A stretch of DNA of 64,000 bases. It comes from F23-B02 sp963613665. GTDB taxonomy: Bacteria; Bacillota; Clostridia; Oscillospirales; Oscillospiraceae. The notes beneath the pieces were generated by a model. The model saw only the letters and a program-made list of their open reading frames with translations. It did not search any database and was not told where the DNA came from. Below, piece by piece: positions 44,217 to 52,386 of this stretch. A program made the position numbers and the translations under genes. The stretch is from contig CAVEAL010000004.1 of assembly GCA_963613665.1 (NCBI GenBank), positions 1-64,000 on the forward strand, written 5' to 3'. Within the stretch, counting starts at the first letter, position 1. Every line of letters begins with the position of its first letter.

Positions 44217-44245
44217 AGTATACAGCACTCGGCGGAATTTTTCAA
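44217..44245 (-). promoter_or_regulatory. Promoter of aroF
   Basis: On the minus strand TTGAAA and TATACT are separated by 17 bp. It stands back to back with the metK promoter. Confidence 0.65.
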
Positions 44246-44252
44246 ATTTTAC

Positions 44253-44280
44253 TTGACAATGCGTATGCATCTGCTATAAT
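44253..44280 (+). promoter_or_regulatory. Consensus promoter of metK operon
   Basis: TTGACA and TATAAT are separated by 16 bp, directly before the riboswitch. Confidence 0.85.
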
Positions 44281-44298
44281 GCATACGAAAACTGAACA

Positions 44299-44439
44299 CC
44301 TTATCAAGAGCGGTGGAGGGAACGGCCCTGTGAAGCCCGGCAACCTGCGGAAGCAAGGTGCCAAATCCGGCGGTGATTATCGAAAGATGAGGCTTATGAC
44401 CAAACTTACTGCTCCGTCGGCTCGACGGAGCTTTTTTGA
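44299..44439 (+). promoter_or_regulatory. SAM-I (S-box) riboswitch with terminator
   Basis: The aptamer carries the S-box hallmarks CTTATCAAGAG, GGTGGAGGGA, GGCCCTGTGAAGCCCGGCAA, GGTGCCAAATCC and GATGAGG (44299-44394). It is followed by the terminator stem GCTCCGTCG / CGACGGAGC and a T6 run (44411-44437). High SAM should stop transcription before metK. Confidence 0.95.
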
Positions 44440-44476
44440 TGGTGTTCGGAAAATATTTTTTTCGGAGGAACTTGAA

Positions 44477-45658
44477 ATGAGCAAAAGACTTTTCACATCG
44501 GAATCTGTTACCGAGGGACATCCCGATAAGATCTGCGACCAGATATCGGACGCGATACTTGACGCGATACTCGAAAAGGATCCCAACGGCCGCGTCGCCT
44601 GCGAGACTACCGTCTCAACGGGCCTTGTCCACATCATGGGCGAGATAAGCACCGACTGCTATATCGACATTCCCAGGATTGCGCGCGACGTTATACGCGA
44701 GATCGGCTACGACAGAGCAAAGTACGGCTTTGACTGCGATACCTGCGGTATCATCAGCAACATCGACGAGCAGTCGGCGGATATTGCCCTCGGCGTTGAC
44801 AAATCGCTCGAAGCCAAGGAGAGCGGCGACGCGGCGCTCGATAACGGCGCGGGCGACCAGGGCATGATGTTCGGCTATGCCTGCCGCGAGACCGCAGAGC
44901 TCATGCCGCTTGCCATAAGCCTTTCGCACAAGATGGCAAAGCGCCTTGCCGAGGTAAGAAAGACAGGCCTTGTCGATTACCTGCGCCCCGACGGCAAAAC
45001 TCAGGTCACCGTCGAGTATGACGATGCGGGCAAGCCCGTGCGCGTTGATACCGTTGTCCTGTCTACCCAGCATTCTCCCGACGTGAGCCTTGAGCAGATC
45101 AGAAACGATATGATCGAGCTCGTCATCAAGCCGAGCGTTCCCGCGGAGCTCATAGACGAGAGTACAAAGTATTATGTAAACCCGACCGGCCGCTTTGTCA
45201 TCGGCGGACCGCAGGGTGACTCAGGCCTGACCGGCAGAAAAATCATCGTCGATACATACGGCGGCAGCGCGCCTCACGGCGGCGGCGCCTTCTCCGGCAA
45301 GGACCCCACAAAGGTCGACCGCAGCGCGGCATATGCAGCCCGCTACGCCGCAAAGAACATCGTCGCGGCAGGCCTTGCCGACAAGTGCCTTGTACAGCTT
45401 GCCTACGCCATCGGCATTGCCCGCCCCGTGTCCGTCATGGTCGATACCTACGGTACAGGCAAGGTATCCGACGAGAAGCTTGCTCAGGCCGTGAACAAGG
45501 TATTTGACCTGCGCCCGACCGCCATAATCCGCGATCTTGAGCTTAATAAGCCCATTTACAAAAAGCTTGCCGCTTACGGTCATATGGGCCGCACCGATCT
45601 CGGTGTCCGCTGGGAGGATACAGACAGGACCGACGCTCTGCTCGAGGCTGTAAAGTAA
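44477..45658 (+). CDS. metK: S-adenosylmethionine synthetase
   Basis: The 393-residue enzyme makes SAM from methionine and ATP. FTSESVTEGHPDKICDQISD, GAGDQGMMFGYA and GGGAFSGKDPTKVDRS are family signatures with the ATP and metal ligands. ATG 44477 has CGGAGG upstream and follows the riboswitch terminator by about 38 bases. It is translationally linked to the next gene (TAATG). Confidence 0.97.
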   Translation: MSKRLFTSESVTEGHPDKICDQISDAILDAILEKDPNGRVACETTVSTGLVHIMGEISTDCYIDIPRIARDVIREIGYDRAKYGFDCDTCGIISNIDEQSADIALGVDKSLEAKESGDAALDNGAGDQGMMFGYACRETAELMPLAISLSHKMAKRLAEVRKTGLVDYLRPDGKTQVTVEYDDAGKPVRVDTVVLSTQHSPDVSLEQIRNDMIELVIKPSVPAELIDESTKYYVNPTGRFVIGGPQGDSGLTGRKIIVDTYGGSAPHGGGAFSGKDPTKVDRSAAYAARYAAKNIVAAGLADKCLVQLAYAIGIARPVSVMVDTYGTGKVSDEKLAQAVNKVFDLRPTAIIRDLELNKPIYKKLAAYGHMGRTDLGVRWEDTDRTDALLEAVK

Positions 45659-46278
45659 TGCATGTTCCGAGCTGCGAAAGCAGTCTGCTCGATATCGTGA
45701 GCTTTGACGAGGCACTTGCCGCCTCCGGCGGCAGGGGAGACTACGATGCGGATAAGTGGCTGTACGTTCCGGACTACTACACCGATTACCGATACATACT
45801 CGGAACTCGCGGAAGCGATCCGCTTATCTGCATCGGCATAAACCCGTCAACGGCAGCGCCCGATGACCTTGACAATACTCTCAAAAGCGTGGCACGCATT
45901 GCCTCCGGCAACGGTTACGACAGCTGGATGATGTTCAACGTCTACGCCCAGCGCGCGACCAACCCCGACGATATGGATGCGGTTCTGAACGAGAGGCTGC
46001 ACAGCGAGAATATGCGCGCGTTTGAGTACATATTAAAAAATGTAGGCGAGGGCGTTGCGCCGTCCGTATGGGCGGCATGGGGCACGATAATCGAAAAGCG
46101 CCCATATCTCAAGCGCTGCGTCCTCGACATGGTCGAGCTCGGCAGAAGCTGCGGGGCAAGGTGGTACAGCGCGGGAAAACGCTCGGTCAAGGGGCATCCG
46201 CATCATCCGCTGTATCTGCGCAAGGACGCTCCCGTCGAGGAGTTTGATATTGTGAGCTATCTTGAAAACTGTCTGTGA
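45658..46278 (+). CDS. DUF1643 domain protein
   Basis: The 206-residue protein fits the DUF1643 family: CIGINPSTAAPDDLDNTLKS, MMFNVYAQRATNP, WAAWGTIIEKRPYL and GHPHHPLYLRKD are characteristic. No biochemical function is established. The ATG overlaps the metK stop, so it belongs to the SAM-controlled operon, which hints at a role linked to SAM or methionine use. Confidence 0.75.
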   Translation: MHVPSCESSLLDIVSFDEALAASGGRGDYDADKWLYVPDYYTDYRYILGTRGSDPLICIGINPSTAAPDDLDNTLKSVARIASGNGYDSWMMFNVYAQRATNPDDMDAVLNERLHSENMRAFEYILKNVGEGVAPSVWAAWGTIIEKRPYLKRCVLDMVELGRSCGARWYSAGKRSVKGHPHHPLYLRKDAPVEEFDIVSYLENCL

Positions 46279-46288
46279 GGTGCTTAAA

Positions 46289-47113
46289 ATGAAGCCTGAA
46301 TTCAAGCTTGCCGTCGTGCAGATACGCACGGAGACGGATATGGAGCAAACGCTCGTAAAGGCCGAACGCATGGTAGCCGAGGCAGCACAGGGCGGCGCAA
46401 AACTCGTCGTGCTGCCCGAAATGTGGAGCTGCCCGTATTCAAAAAAATACTTTCACGCCGTCGCCGACAGCGATAACGGCACAAGCAGGGAGGCCATGTC
46501 GCGCTGGGCGGGGGATAACGGCATTATTCTCGTCGGCGGCTCGGTGCCGGAAAAATGCGGCGATAAGCTGTATAACACCTGCTATGTCTTTGATGAGAAC
46601 GGCAGACAGATAGCGCGTCACCGCAAGATACATCTATTTGACGTCGATATAAAGGGCGGGATGCGCTTTAAGGAGTCTAACAGCTTTGCTCCGGGCGAGG
46701 ATATCACGGTGTTTGATACGAGCCTCGGCAGAATGGGCGTCGAGATATGCTTTGATATACGCTTTCCGGAGCTCTGCCGCGCAATGGCAAAGCGCGGAGC
46801 GGAGATAATACTGTGCCCGGCGCAGTTTAACATGACCACCGGCCCCCGGCACTGGGAGCTGAGCGTCCGCGCCCGCGCAATGGATAACGAGCTGTTTTTC
46901 GTCGGCGCATCGGCGGCGCGATACGAGGGCTTTGACTATGAGTGCTGGGGGCACTCGACCGTTGCCGATCCCTTCGGTATGGTGACGGCGTCCTGCGACG
47001 AAAAAGAGCAGATACTCTTCTGCAATATAGACTTAAATGAGGTCGATTCCGTCCGTGAGCAGCTGCCAACCTTCCTGCATCTCAGGGAAGATGTGTACAA
47101 TGTAGCTAAATAA
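46289..47113 (+). CDS. Carbon-nitrogen hydrolase, omega-amidase/Nit2-like
   Basis: The 274-residue nitrilase-superfamily amidase has the triad Glu44 (LPEMW), Lys113 (HRKIHLFD) and Cys154 (EICFDIRFPE). The length and the segment FDVDIKGGMRFKES fit Nit2/YafV omega-amidases, which hydrolyse 2-oxosuccinamate and 2-oxoglutaramate and serve methionine salvage in some bacteria. ATG 46289 has GAGGTG. It is the last gene after metK and DUF1643, ended by a strong terminator, consistent with methionine metabolism. Confidence 0.83.
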   Translation: MKPEFKLAVVQIRTETDMEQTLVKAERMVAEAAQGGAKLVVLPEMWSCPYSKKYFHAVADSDNGTSREAMSRWAGDNGIILVGGSVPEKCGDKLYNTCYVFDENGRQIARHRKIHLFDVDIKGGMRFKESNSFAPGEDITVFDTSLGRMGVEICFDIRFPELCRAMAKRGAEIILCPAQFNMTTGPRHWELSVRARAMDNELFFVGASAARYEGFDYECWGHSTVADPFGMVTASCDEKEQILFCNIDLNEVDSVREQLPTFLHLREDVYNVAK

Positions 47114-47115
47114 GC

Positions 47116-47146
47116 AGAAAACCTGCGGCATTTTGCCGCAGGTTTT
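47116..47146 (+). terminator. Intrinsic terminator after the metK operon
   Basis: AAAACCTGCGGCA pairs with TGCCGCAGGTTTT around a short TTT loop. Confidence 0.85.
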
Positions 47147-47176
47147 GTTATATTAGCCGAAAAGAAAAAAAGGTGT

Positions 47177-47205
47177 TGCAAAATTGTGAATAAGCAATTA
47201 TAATC
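47177..47205 (+). promoter_or_regulatory. Promoter of pyrR-uraA
   Basis: TTGCAA and TATAAT are separated by 17 bp, just before the attenuator. Confidence 0.7.
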
Positions 47206-47221
47206 GCATAGAAAAGATTTT

Positions 47222-47331
47222 TAAGACGGTTCCGTGAAGCCGGCAAAATCGCAGATATTGTGTATCCCTTCGATTTGGGGGACATGTTCTTGTGCGTCTT
47301 GTCGGTTTTCGGCAGGGCGATTTTCTTTTGT
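47222..47331 (+). promoter_or_regulatory. PyrR-binding attenuator
   Basis: The leader holds GACGGTTCCGTGAAGCCGGC (47225-47244), resembling the PyrR binding loop of pyr leaders. Downstream, CGTCTTGTCG (47295-47304) pairs through G-U wobbles with CGGCAGGGCG (47310-47319), followed by a T-rich run to 47331. AAAATCGC (47245-47252) can instead pair with GCGATTTT (47317-47324) as an antiterminator. UMP-bound PyrR would favour termination. Confidence 0.65.
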
Positions 47332-47344
47332 TCGGGGTGATGAA

Positions 47345-47884
47345 GTGAAGCTCAAGGCAAGACTTATGGATGAGGCGGCAATGAGCCGCGCACTTATGAG
47401 AATATCCCACGAGATAACCGAGAAGAACAAGGGCGTTGACGACGTTGTGCTCATCGGTATCCGCAGAAGGGGAGTGCCCATATCCGAGCGCATCCGCGAC
47501 AACATAAGGAAGATCGAGGACGCGGATGTGCCCTGCGGCAGCGTAGATATCCGCTTCTACCGTGATGATCTCAGCCGCGAGAGCGAGCAGCCGGTTCTGC
47601 TCAAAGCCGATATCGGTACGGATGTGAACGATAAAAACGTTGTCCTGGTCGATGACGTGCTGTACACCGGCCGCACGGCTCGTGCCGCCATCGAGGCCGT
47701 TTTTACGGCAGGCCGTCCGCGCAGCATACAGTTTGCGGTGCTTGTTGACCGCGGCCACCGCGAGCTGCCCATAAGAGCCGATTATGTCGGCAAAAATGTT
47801 CCCACCTCGCGCTCCGAGCTCATAGAGGTGCGCCTGCCGGAGTTTGACGGCGAAACGGGCGTATATCTCATGGAGACGGAATAA
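47345..47884 (+). CDS. pyrR: Bifunctional pyr operon regulator/uracil phosphoribosyltransferase
   Basis: The 179-residue PyrR binds pyr mRNA leaders in response to UMP and can make UMP from uracil and PRPP. The PRPP loop is VVLVDDVLYTGRTARAA; LMDEAAMSRALMRISHEI begins the fold. GTG 47345 has GGGGTGAT upstream and gives the family start; the longer upstream frame is leader. It forms an operon with the uracil permease gene. Confidence 0.95.
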   Translation: MKLKARLMDEAAMSRALMRISHEITEKNKGVDDVVLIGIRRRGVPISERIRDNIRKIEDADVPCGSVDIRFYRDDLSRESEQPVLLKADIGTDVNDKNVVLVDDVLYTGRTARAAIEAVFTAGRPRSIQFAVLVDRGHRELPIRADYVGKNVPTSRSELIEVRLPEFDGETGVYLMETE

Positions 47885-47939
47885 TCCAGTAAGCAAATAC
47901 CCTTTATATAAAATTACACTAAGAGAGGTACAATCACTA

Positions 47940-49301
47940 ATGAAAGAAAAGACCGTGATTAATGGACCCGTGTATGACGCACGCACCCTTGGCACTCCTA
48001 AGATGCTTATTCTCGGACTTCAGCACATGTTCGCAATGTTCGGTGCGACCGTTCTCGTCCCCATCCTTACGGGAATAGACATCGCAACGACTCTGCTGTT
48101 TGCCGGCCTCGGCACTCTGCTGTTCCACCTGCTGACAAAGCGCAAGGTACCTGCCTTCCTCGGTTCGTCCTTCGCCTTCATCGGCGGCTACAACGCCATC
48201 ACCGGCTTCGATTCCTCCGCAGGAGTCCCCGTCAACAGCGACCTGCTCGTTTACGCCTGCTTCGGCGTCGCCTGCGCAGGACTTATGTACGCCGTTCTGG
48301 CGGCTCTTTTCAAAGCCTACGGCGTAAAGAAGGTCATGCAGTTCTTCCCCCCGATAGTCACCGGCCCCATCATCATCTGCATCGGCCTGATCCTGTCCTC
48401 CTCGGCTATCAAAAACTGCAATTCCAACTGGTTCATAGCGGCAGCAGCCATCATCATAGTCATCTACTTCAACATCTGGGGCAAGGGCATGGCAAAGATC
48501 ATCCCCATCCTCCTCGGTGTTCTCGGCTCCTACCTGATCGCGGTCATCGTTGACCCTGCGGCAAGGGCAAACGTAGCTGAGACCGTATCCGCTGCAAAAT
48601 GGTTCGGCCTGCCCATAGTATGGGAAAAGAGCGTGTTCCATCTGTTCAACATGGACGTTGACACCGGCATGCTCCTGAGCGCCGTTTTCACCATCGTTCC
48701 TCTGTCTCTGGCAACCATGGTCGAGCACATCGGCGATATCTGCGCAATTTCCTCCACCGTCGGCAAGAACTACGTCGTCGACCCCGGCCTGAACCGCACC
48801 CTTCTGGGTGACGGCCTTGCAACTACCCTCGCATCTCTTTTCGGCGCACCCGCAAACACCACCTACGGTGAGAATACCGGCGTTCTCGCACTCAGCAAGG
48901 TATACGATCCCCGCGTCATCCGCATCGCCGCCTGCCTTGCGATAATCTTCTCCTTCTGCCCGAAGTTTGCGGCTCTGATAACCGCAATGCCCACCGCGAC
49001 CATCGGCGGCATTTCCCTGATCCTCTACGGCATGATCTCCGCAGTCGGCGTCCGCAACGTAGTTGAGAACAAGGTCGATTTCACCAACAGCCGCAACGTC
49101 ATCGTCGCAGCCCTTATCCTCGTCCTTGCGATCGGCATCAACTACTCCGTAGGCAGCATCCAGATCGGCATCGTATCCCTCTCCGGCCTCGCAGTAGCCT
49201 CCATCGTCGGCATCATCGTAAACGCTGTTCTGCCCGGCAAGGACTACGAGTTCGGCGTTGACGAGCAGGGCGACACCTCCGTCAACTTCATCGTTCGTTA
49301 A
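47940..49301 (+). CDS. uraA: Uracil permease
   Basis: The 453-residue nucleobase:cation symporter-2 protein has about 14 membrane segments. LGLQHMFAMFGATVLVPILTG is the family N-terminus, and VEHIGDI and GAPANTTYGENTGVLALSKV carry the substrate-site Glu residues. AGAGAGGT lies upstream of ATG 47940. It imports uracil and is under the same PyrR control as pyrR. Third codon positions favour C, suggesting high expression. Confidence 0.95.
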   Translation: MKEKTVINGPVYDARTLGTPKMLILGLQHMFAMFGATVLVPILTGIDIATTLLFAGLGTLLFHLLTKRKVPAFLGSSFAFIGGYNAITGFDSSAGVPVNSDLLVYACFGVACAGLMYAVLAALFKAYGVKKVMQFFPPIVTGPIIICIGLILSSSAIKNCNSNWFIAAAAIIIVIYFNIWGKGMAKIIPILLGVLGSYLIAVIVDPAARANVAETVSAAKWFGLPIVWEKSVFHLFNMDVDTGMLLSAVFTIVPLSLATMVEHIGDICAISSTVGKNYVVDPGLNRTLLGDGLATTLASLFGAPANTTYGENTGVLALSKVYDPRVIRIAACLAIIFSFCPKFAALITAMPTATIGGISLILYGMISAVGVRNVVENKVDFTNSRNVIVAALILVLAIGINYSVGSIQIGIVSLSGLAVASIVGIIVNAVLPGKDYEFGVDEQGDTSVNFIVR

Positions 49302-49320
49302 GATAAATAAGTAAGAATGA

Positions 49321-49349
49321 AGCTGCGGTCTGTTGACCGCAGCTTTTTT
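49321..49349 (+). terminator. Intrinsic terminator after uraA
   Basis: AGCTGCGGTC / GACCGCAGCT with a TGTT loop is followed by T6. Confidence 0.9.
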
Positions 49350-49369
49350 GAAAAAATTCAGATTAGGTA

Positions 49370-49397
49370 TTGACAAATTCCGATTTTACTGTATAAT
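49370..49397 (+). promoter_or_regulatory. Promoter of tRNA-Gln
   Basis: TTGACA and TATAAT are separated by 16 bp, 13 bases before the tRNA. Confidence 0.85.
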
Positions 49398-49410
49398 AGC
49401 TTTTGCGCTT

Positions 49411-49484
49411 AGCGGATTTGTGTAATGGTAGCACACCGGACTCTGACTCCGTTTGTGAGGGTTCGAATCCTTCATCCGCTGCCA
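49411..49484 (+). tRNA. tRNA-Gln (anticodon CTG)
   Basis: The acceptor AGCGGAT pairs with ATCCGCT; the D arm GTGT/ACAC has loop AATGGTAGC. The anticodon loop CTCTGAC gives CTG (reads CAG), and the T arm GAGGG-TTCGAAT-CCTTC is standard. The 3' CCA is encoded. The first anticodon-stem pair is mismatched (C-T). Confidence 0.93.
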
Positions 49485-49485
49485 A

Positions 49486-49518
49486 AGCAGCTCACTGATT
49501 TCAGTGAGCTGCTTTTTT
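49486..49518 (+). terminator. Intrinsic terminator after the tRNA
   Basis: AGCAGCTCACTGA pairs with TCAGTGAGCTGCT, followed by T6. Confidence 0.9.
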
Positions 49519-49540
49519 GTTTTTACTGCCGCGGCGGCTG

Positions 49541-49951
49541 TCAGGGCTCGCAGTGACCGCAAGGAGTATATCCGGCCGAGACGGCCTCCTCACGGGACGA
49601 GAACCACAGGCGGTTATCCTCGGAGATATTCGCAGCCGATGAGCAGGAGGGCAGATGGAACCTGTCGGATGCGCTGCTTGCCGTGTAAACGCCCTGAGCC
49701 TGCGCCGGAGCCTTCGTTTCCGACGGCAAGGGAGTATGCTCAGCAGGGATCACGGTAACGTGTACGGCGCTTACGGCGGCATCGGGAAGCGGTGCGGACA
49801 TGGCAAAGCCCAGCGCCGAGCACGCCGCTATGCAGCAGCACACAGCAGCGCGAAGCATCTGCTCCCGGCAGCGCCTTTTGAAGGCCGCTGCGGCAAACAC
49901 GGCAGCCGCGATGAGCGCCGTTATAAAAATTGCGGCAAATAATATCTTCAT
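49541..49951 (-). CDS. Membrane-anchored protein with Ada-type zinc-binding domain
   Basis: The 136-residue protein has an N-terminal membrane segment (about 1-22), a second hydrophobic stretch near 35-50, and a Pro/Ala-rich linker. Its C-terminal module begins VYTASSASDRFHLPSC and ends GYTPCGHCEP. The Cys and His spacing and the EAVSAGYTPC phrase resemble the Ada-like metal-binding module also found on secreted nucleases. No ribosome site is obvious before ATG 49951. It probably faces outward; function is unknown. Confidence 0.65.
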   Translation of the reverse strand: MKILFAAIFITALIAAAVFAAAAFKRRCREQMLRAAVCCCIAACSALGFAMSAPLPDAAVSAVHVTVIPAEHTPLPSETKAPAQAQGVYTASSASDRFHLPSCSSAANISEDNRLWFSSREEAVSAGYTPCGHCEP

Positions 49952-50000
49952 AAAGGCATAATATATCCGCAAGCAAAATATGTCAATATATGCGCATAAG

Positions 50001-50027
50001 AAAAAGGCTTCCACCCGGGAAGCCTTT
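50001..50027 (-). terminator. Terminator after the MATE gene
   Basis: AAAGGCTTCC / GGAAGCCTTT is followed on the minus strand by TTTCTT. Confidence 0.75.
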
Positions 50028-50034
50028 GGATTTA

Positions 50035-51426
50035 TCATGCGTTCTGTTCTTTTATGCTGCGGTTTATTATGCGCATTTCGCCTGCGATGAGTATCGCAAC
50101 GGTTATAACGGCCAGACAGTCGCCTACGGGACCGGCGTACAGCAGACCGTCTATGCCCATGAAGCTCGAGAGAATGTACGCACAGGGCAGGAAGTAGAGC
50201 AGCTGCCTTGTCAGCGTGCAGACCATTGCCTTCTGCGGCTTGCCTATCGACTGGAAGAAGATACCCGAGGGGATAAGGAAGCCGACGAAGAAGATGACGC
50301 TCAGGAAGATGTGGAAGCACTTGAGCGCAAAGTCGTTGTACAGCTCGTCCTCCTGGCCGAAAATATTGATGATGTCCTGCGTGAAGAGCTGGAAGCACGC
50401 CCAGCCGATCAGACCGACCGTAAGACCGACGATAATGGTGCGCAGATATGTCGCTCTTACGCGGCGGAAGTTCTTTGCACCGTAGTTATAGCCTACTATG
50501 GGCTGGCTGCCGATGCCGAGGCCGACCATGACGCTGACTATGATGGAGTTTACCTTCATGACAATGCCGAAGGCAGCCAGCGGTATATCGGGGCCGTAAA
50601 TGCTTTCAATGCCGTATTTGACGGTGAGGTTATTCATGCAGATAACGACGATCGTCGAGCCGAACTGCGTAAAGAAGCTCGAAATTCCGAGCGGGAGGAA
50701 GGAACTGAGGGTTTTCAGTCTGGGGATAGCATAATCGCGCCTGAACTCGATGCCCTTGAGGCGGGGGATATACGCGACCGCTATAACAAAATTGAGCACC
50801 TGACCGATGACGGTCGCCCAGGCGGCGCCGGCAACGCCCCAGCCGAGACCGAGGACGAACCATGCGTCGAGCACGATGTTGAGCAGACAGCCTGATATGT
50901 TGGATATCATGGCATACCGCGGATTTCCCTGCGCCCTTATTATGCCGCTGACCGTCATGCTTATGCATACAAACGGTATGCCGATGAGCGTTATGCCCGC
51001 ATACTCAAGCGCATAGCCGAAGGTTTCCGAAGCAACCTTTGCGCCGCCGCAGAGCCTCAGCACCGGCTCGAGCAGAAGCTCCATGGAAAGCGTTATCAGA
51101 AGACCGGCCAGCAGGGCTGTCGTTATGCCGTTTCCCATGGTGCGCGCGGCTTCCTCGTAATTCTTCTGACCGAGCTTTAAGCTGAAATACGCAACGCAGC
51201 CGTCGGCTATCAGCGTGCCTATGGCCATCGACAGCGTGACCAGCGGGAAGGTAAGGTTGGTCGCCGCGTTGCCGTATACGCCGACACCCTGGCCGATGAA
51301 TATCTGGTCAACTATATTGTATATGGAGTTGACAACCATCGACGCTATTGCCGGCAGCGAAAATTTGATCATCAGCTTGCCGATAGGCTCGTTTTCAAAC
51401 ATGGCAAGCGAATTGTTCTGACTCAT
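50035..51426 (-). CDS. MATE-family multidrug exporter
   Basis: The 463-residue membrane protein has 12 predicted segments in two related halves. MIKFSLPAIASMVVNSIYNIVDQ, split over the first span as SLPAIASMVVNSIYNIVD, and QPIVGYNYGAKNFRRVR in the second half are typical of MepA-like MATE transporters that export cationic compounds with Na+ or H+. GGGTGAT precedes the ATG. It is a single gene with its own terminator; the substrate is unknown. Confidence 0.9.
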   Translation of the reverse strand: MSQNNSLAMFENEPIGKLMIKFSLPAIASMVVNSIYNIVDQIFIGQGVGVYGNAATNLTFPLVTLSMAIGTLIADGCVAYFSLKLGQKNYEEAARTMGNGITTALLAGLLITLSMELLLEPVLRLCGGAKVASETFGYALEYAGITLIGIPFVCISMTVSGIIRAQGNPRYAMISNISGCLLNIVLDAWFVLGLGWGVAGAAWATVIGQVLNFVIAVAYIPRLKGIEFRRDYAIPRLKTLSSFLPLGISSFFTQFGSTIVVICMNNLTVKYGIESIYGPDIPLAAFGIVMKVNSIIVSVMVGLGIGSQPIVGYNYGAKNFRRVRATYLRTIIVGLTVGLIGWACFQLFTQDIINIFGQEDELYNDFALKCFHIFLSVIFFVGFLIPSGIFFQSIGKPQKAMVCTLTRQLLYFLPCAYILSSFMGIDGLLYAGPVGDCLAVITVAILIAGEMRIINRSIKEQNA

Positions 51427-51534
51427 TATATCACCCTAATACAAAATTCAAACGAAGCCGATTATACCACGGTAAATATAAAAAGTAAATGTATATAAAA
51501 ACAAGCCTTAAAATTTGTATCCCATGCCGAAAAA

Positions 51535-52344
51535 TCAGCCTTCATGAGCTTCTATTATGAACTGGTTTATAGAAGCACCGAACAGGATTATGTACATGCA
51601 CCAGTACATCCACAGCAGGGATATGACTATCGTTGCGAGACTGCCGTAGGTCGAATAGTTGACGTAGCGGATAAAAAGCGAGAACAGCCACGTAAACAGC
51701 AGCCACGCAGCCGAGGCGACCGCTGCTCCCGGCAGCAGGTGCACGAGCTTTATCCTGACGCCGGGCACGCCCTTGTACATTGCAAGGAAAACCAGCGCCA
51801 GCACCAAAAACGCGACGAGAAAGCGCAGCTTCAGCAGCAGTGCGAGCGCCGGAGATACTGCGGGAAGATGCGTGTTAATAAGATAATAGATCTCCTTGCT
51901 GAACATCATCAGCGCGAGCACGGCGATTGCGACGGCTATCATGCCGACGGTGTAGATGCAGGCAAAGAGACTGCGGCGCAGAAACGAGGAGTATTTAGGC
52001 GAATGGAATATATCCTCGATGCCGCGTATCAGCGCAGAGAACGCACGGCTCGAGAGCCATATCGTCAGCAGTATCGACAGCGGCAGAACGGCGCCGGAGG
52101 CAAAGTATATATCATCGACCACCGATTCGATTATGGCCTGCAATGCCGCCGGTATATAGCGCTCTATTGCGCTGAAAAGAGTGTTCTGCGAAAGCCCCGT
52201 ATAGGGGATTATCGCCGTTAAGAGCGCGACGAAGGGAACGAGGGACATGAACATGTAAAACGCGCTGGCCGCGGCGTGAGCGTCTATGTTGTCCTCGCTC
52301 ATTTCTATCATGAAATTGTTTATCGTGTTAAATATTTTTTTCAT
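51535..52344 (-). CDS. YihY/BrkB family membrane protein
   Basis: The 269-residue protein has six membrane segments and the family features AHAAASAFYMFMSLVPFVALL near residue 22, WLSSRAFSALIRGIEDIF and GSLATIVISLLWMYW. The family was once called ribonuclease BN, wrongly; its role is unclear and probably involves membrane transport. A terminator separates it from dagK upstream. Confidence 0.88.
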   Translation of the reverse strand: MKKIFNTINNFMIEMSEDNIDAHAAASAFYMFMSLVPFVALLTAIIPYTGLSQNTLFSAIERYIPAALQAIIESVVDDIYFASGAVLPLSILLTIWLSSRAFSALIRGIEDIFHSPKYSSFLRRSLFACIYTVGMIAVAIAVLALMMFSKEIYYLINTHLPAVSPALALLLKLRFLVAFLVLALVFLAMYKGVPGVRIKLVHLLPGAAVASAAWLLFTWLFSLFIRYVNYSTYGSLATIVISLLWMYWCMYIILFGASINQFIIEAHEG

Positions 52345-52353
52345 GTGACCTCA

Positions 52354-52386
52354 TGAAAAATTACCGCTTCCGGCGGTAATTTTTCA
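52354..52386 (-). terminator. Terminator overlapping the end of the lipid kinase gene
   Basis: TGAAAAATTACCGC / GCGGTAATTTTTCA forms a 14-bp stem, with T-runs on both strands. Confidence 0.85.

Noticed and set aside
47937..49376. 479-codon minus-strand frame opposite uraA
   Set aside because: It is a highly acidic, repetitive product from the complement of membrane-segment codons, so a shadow.
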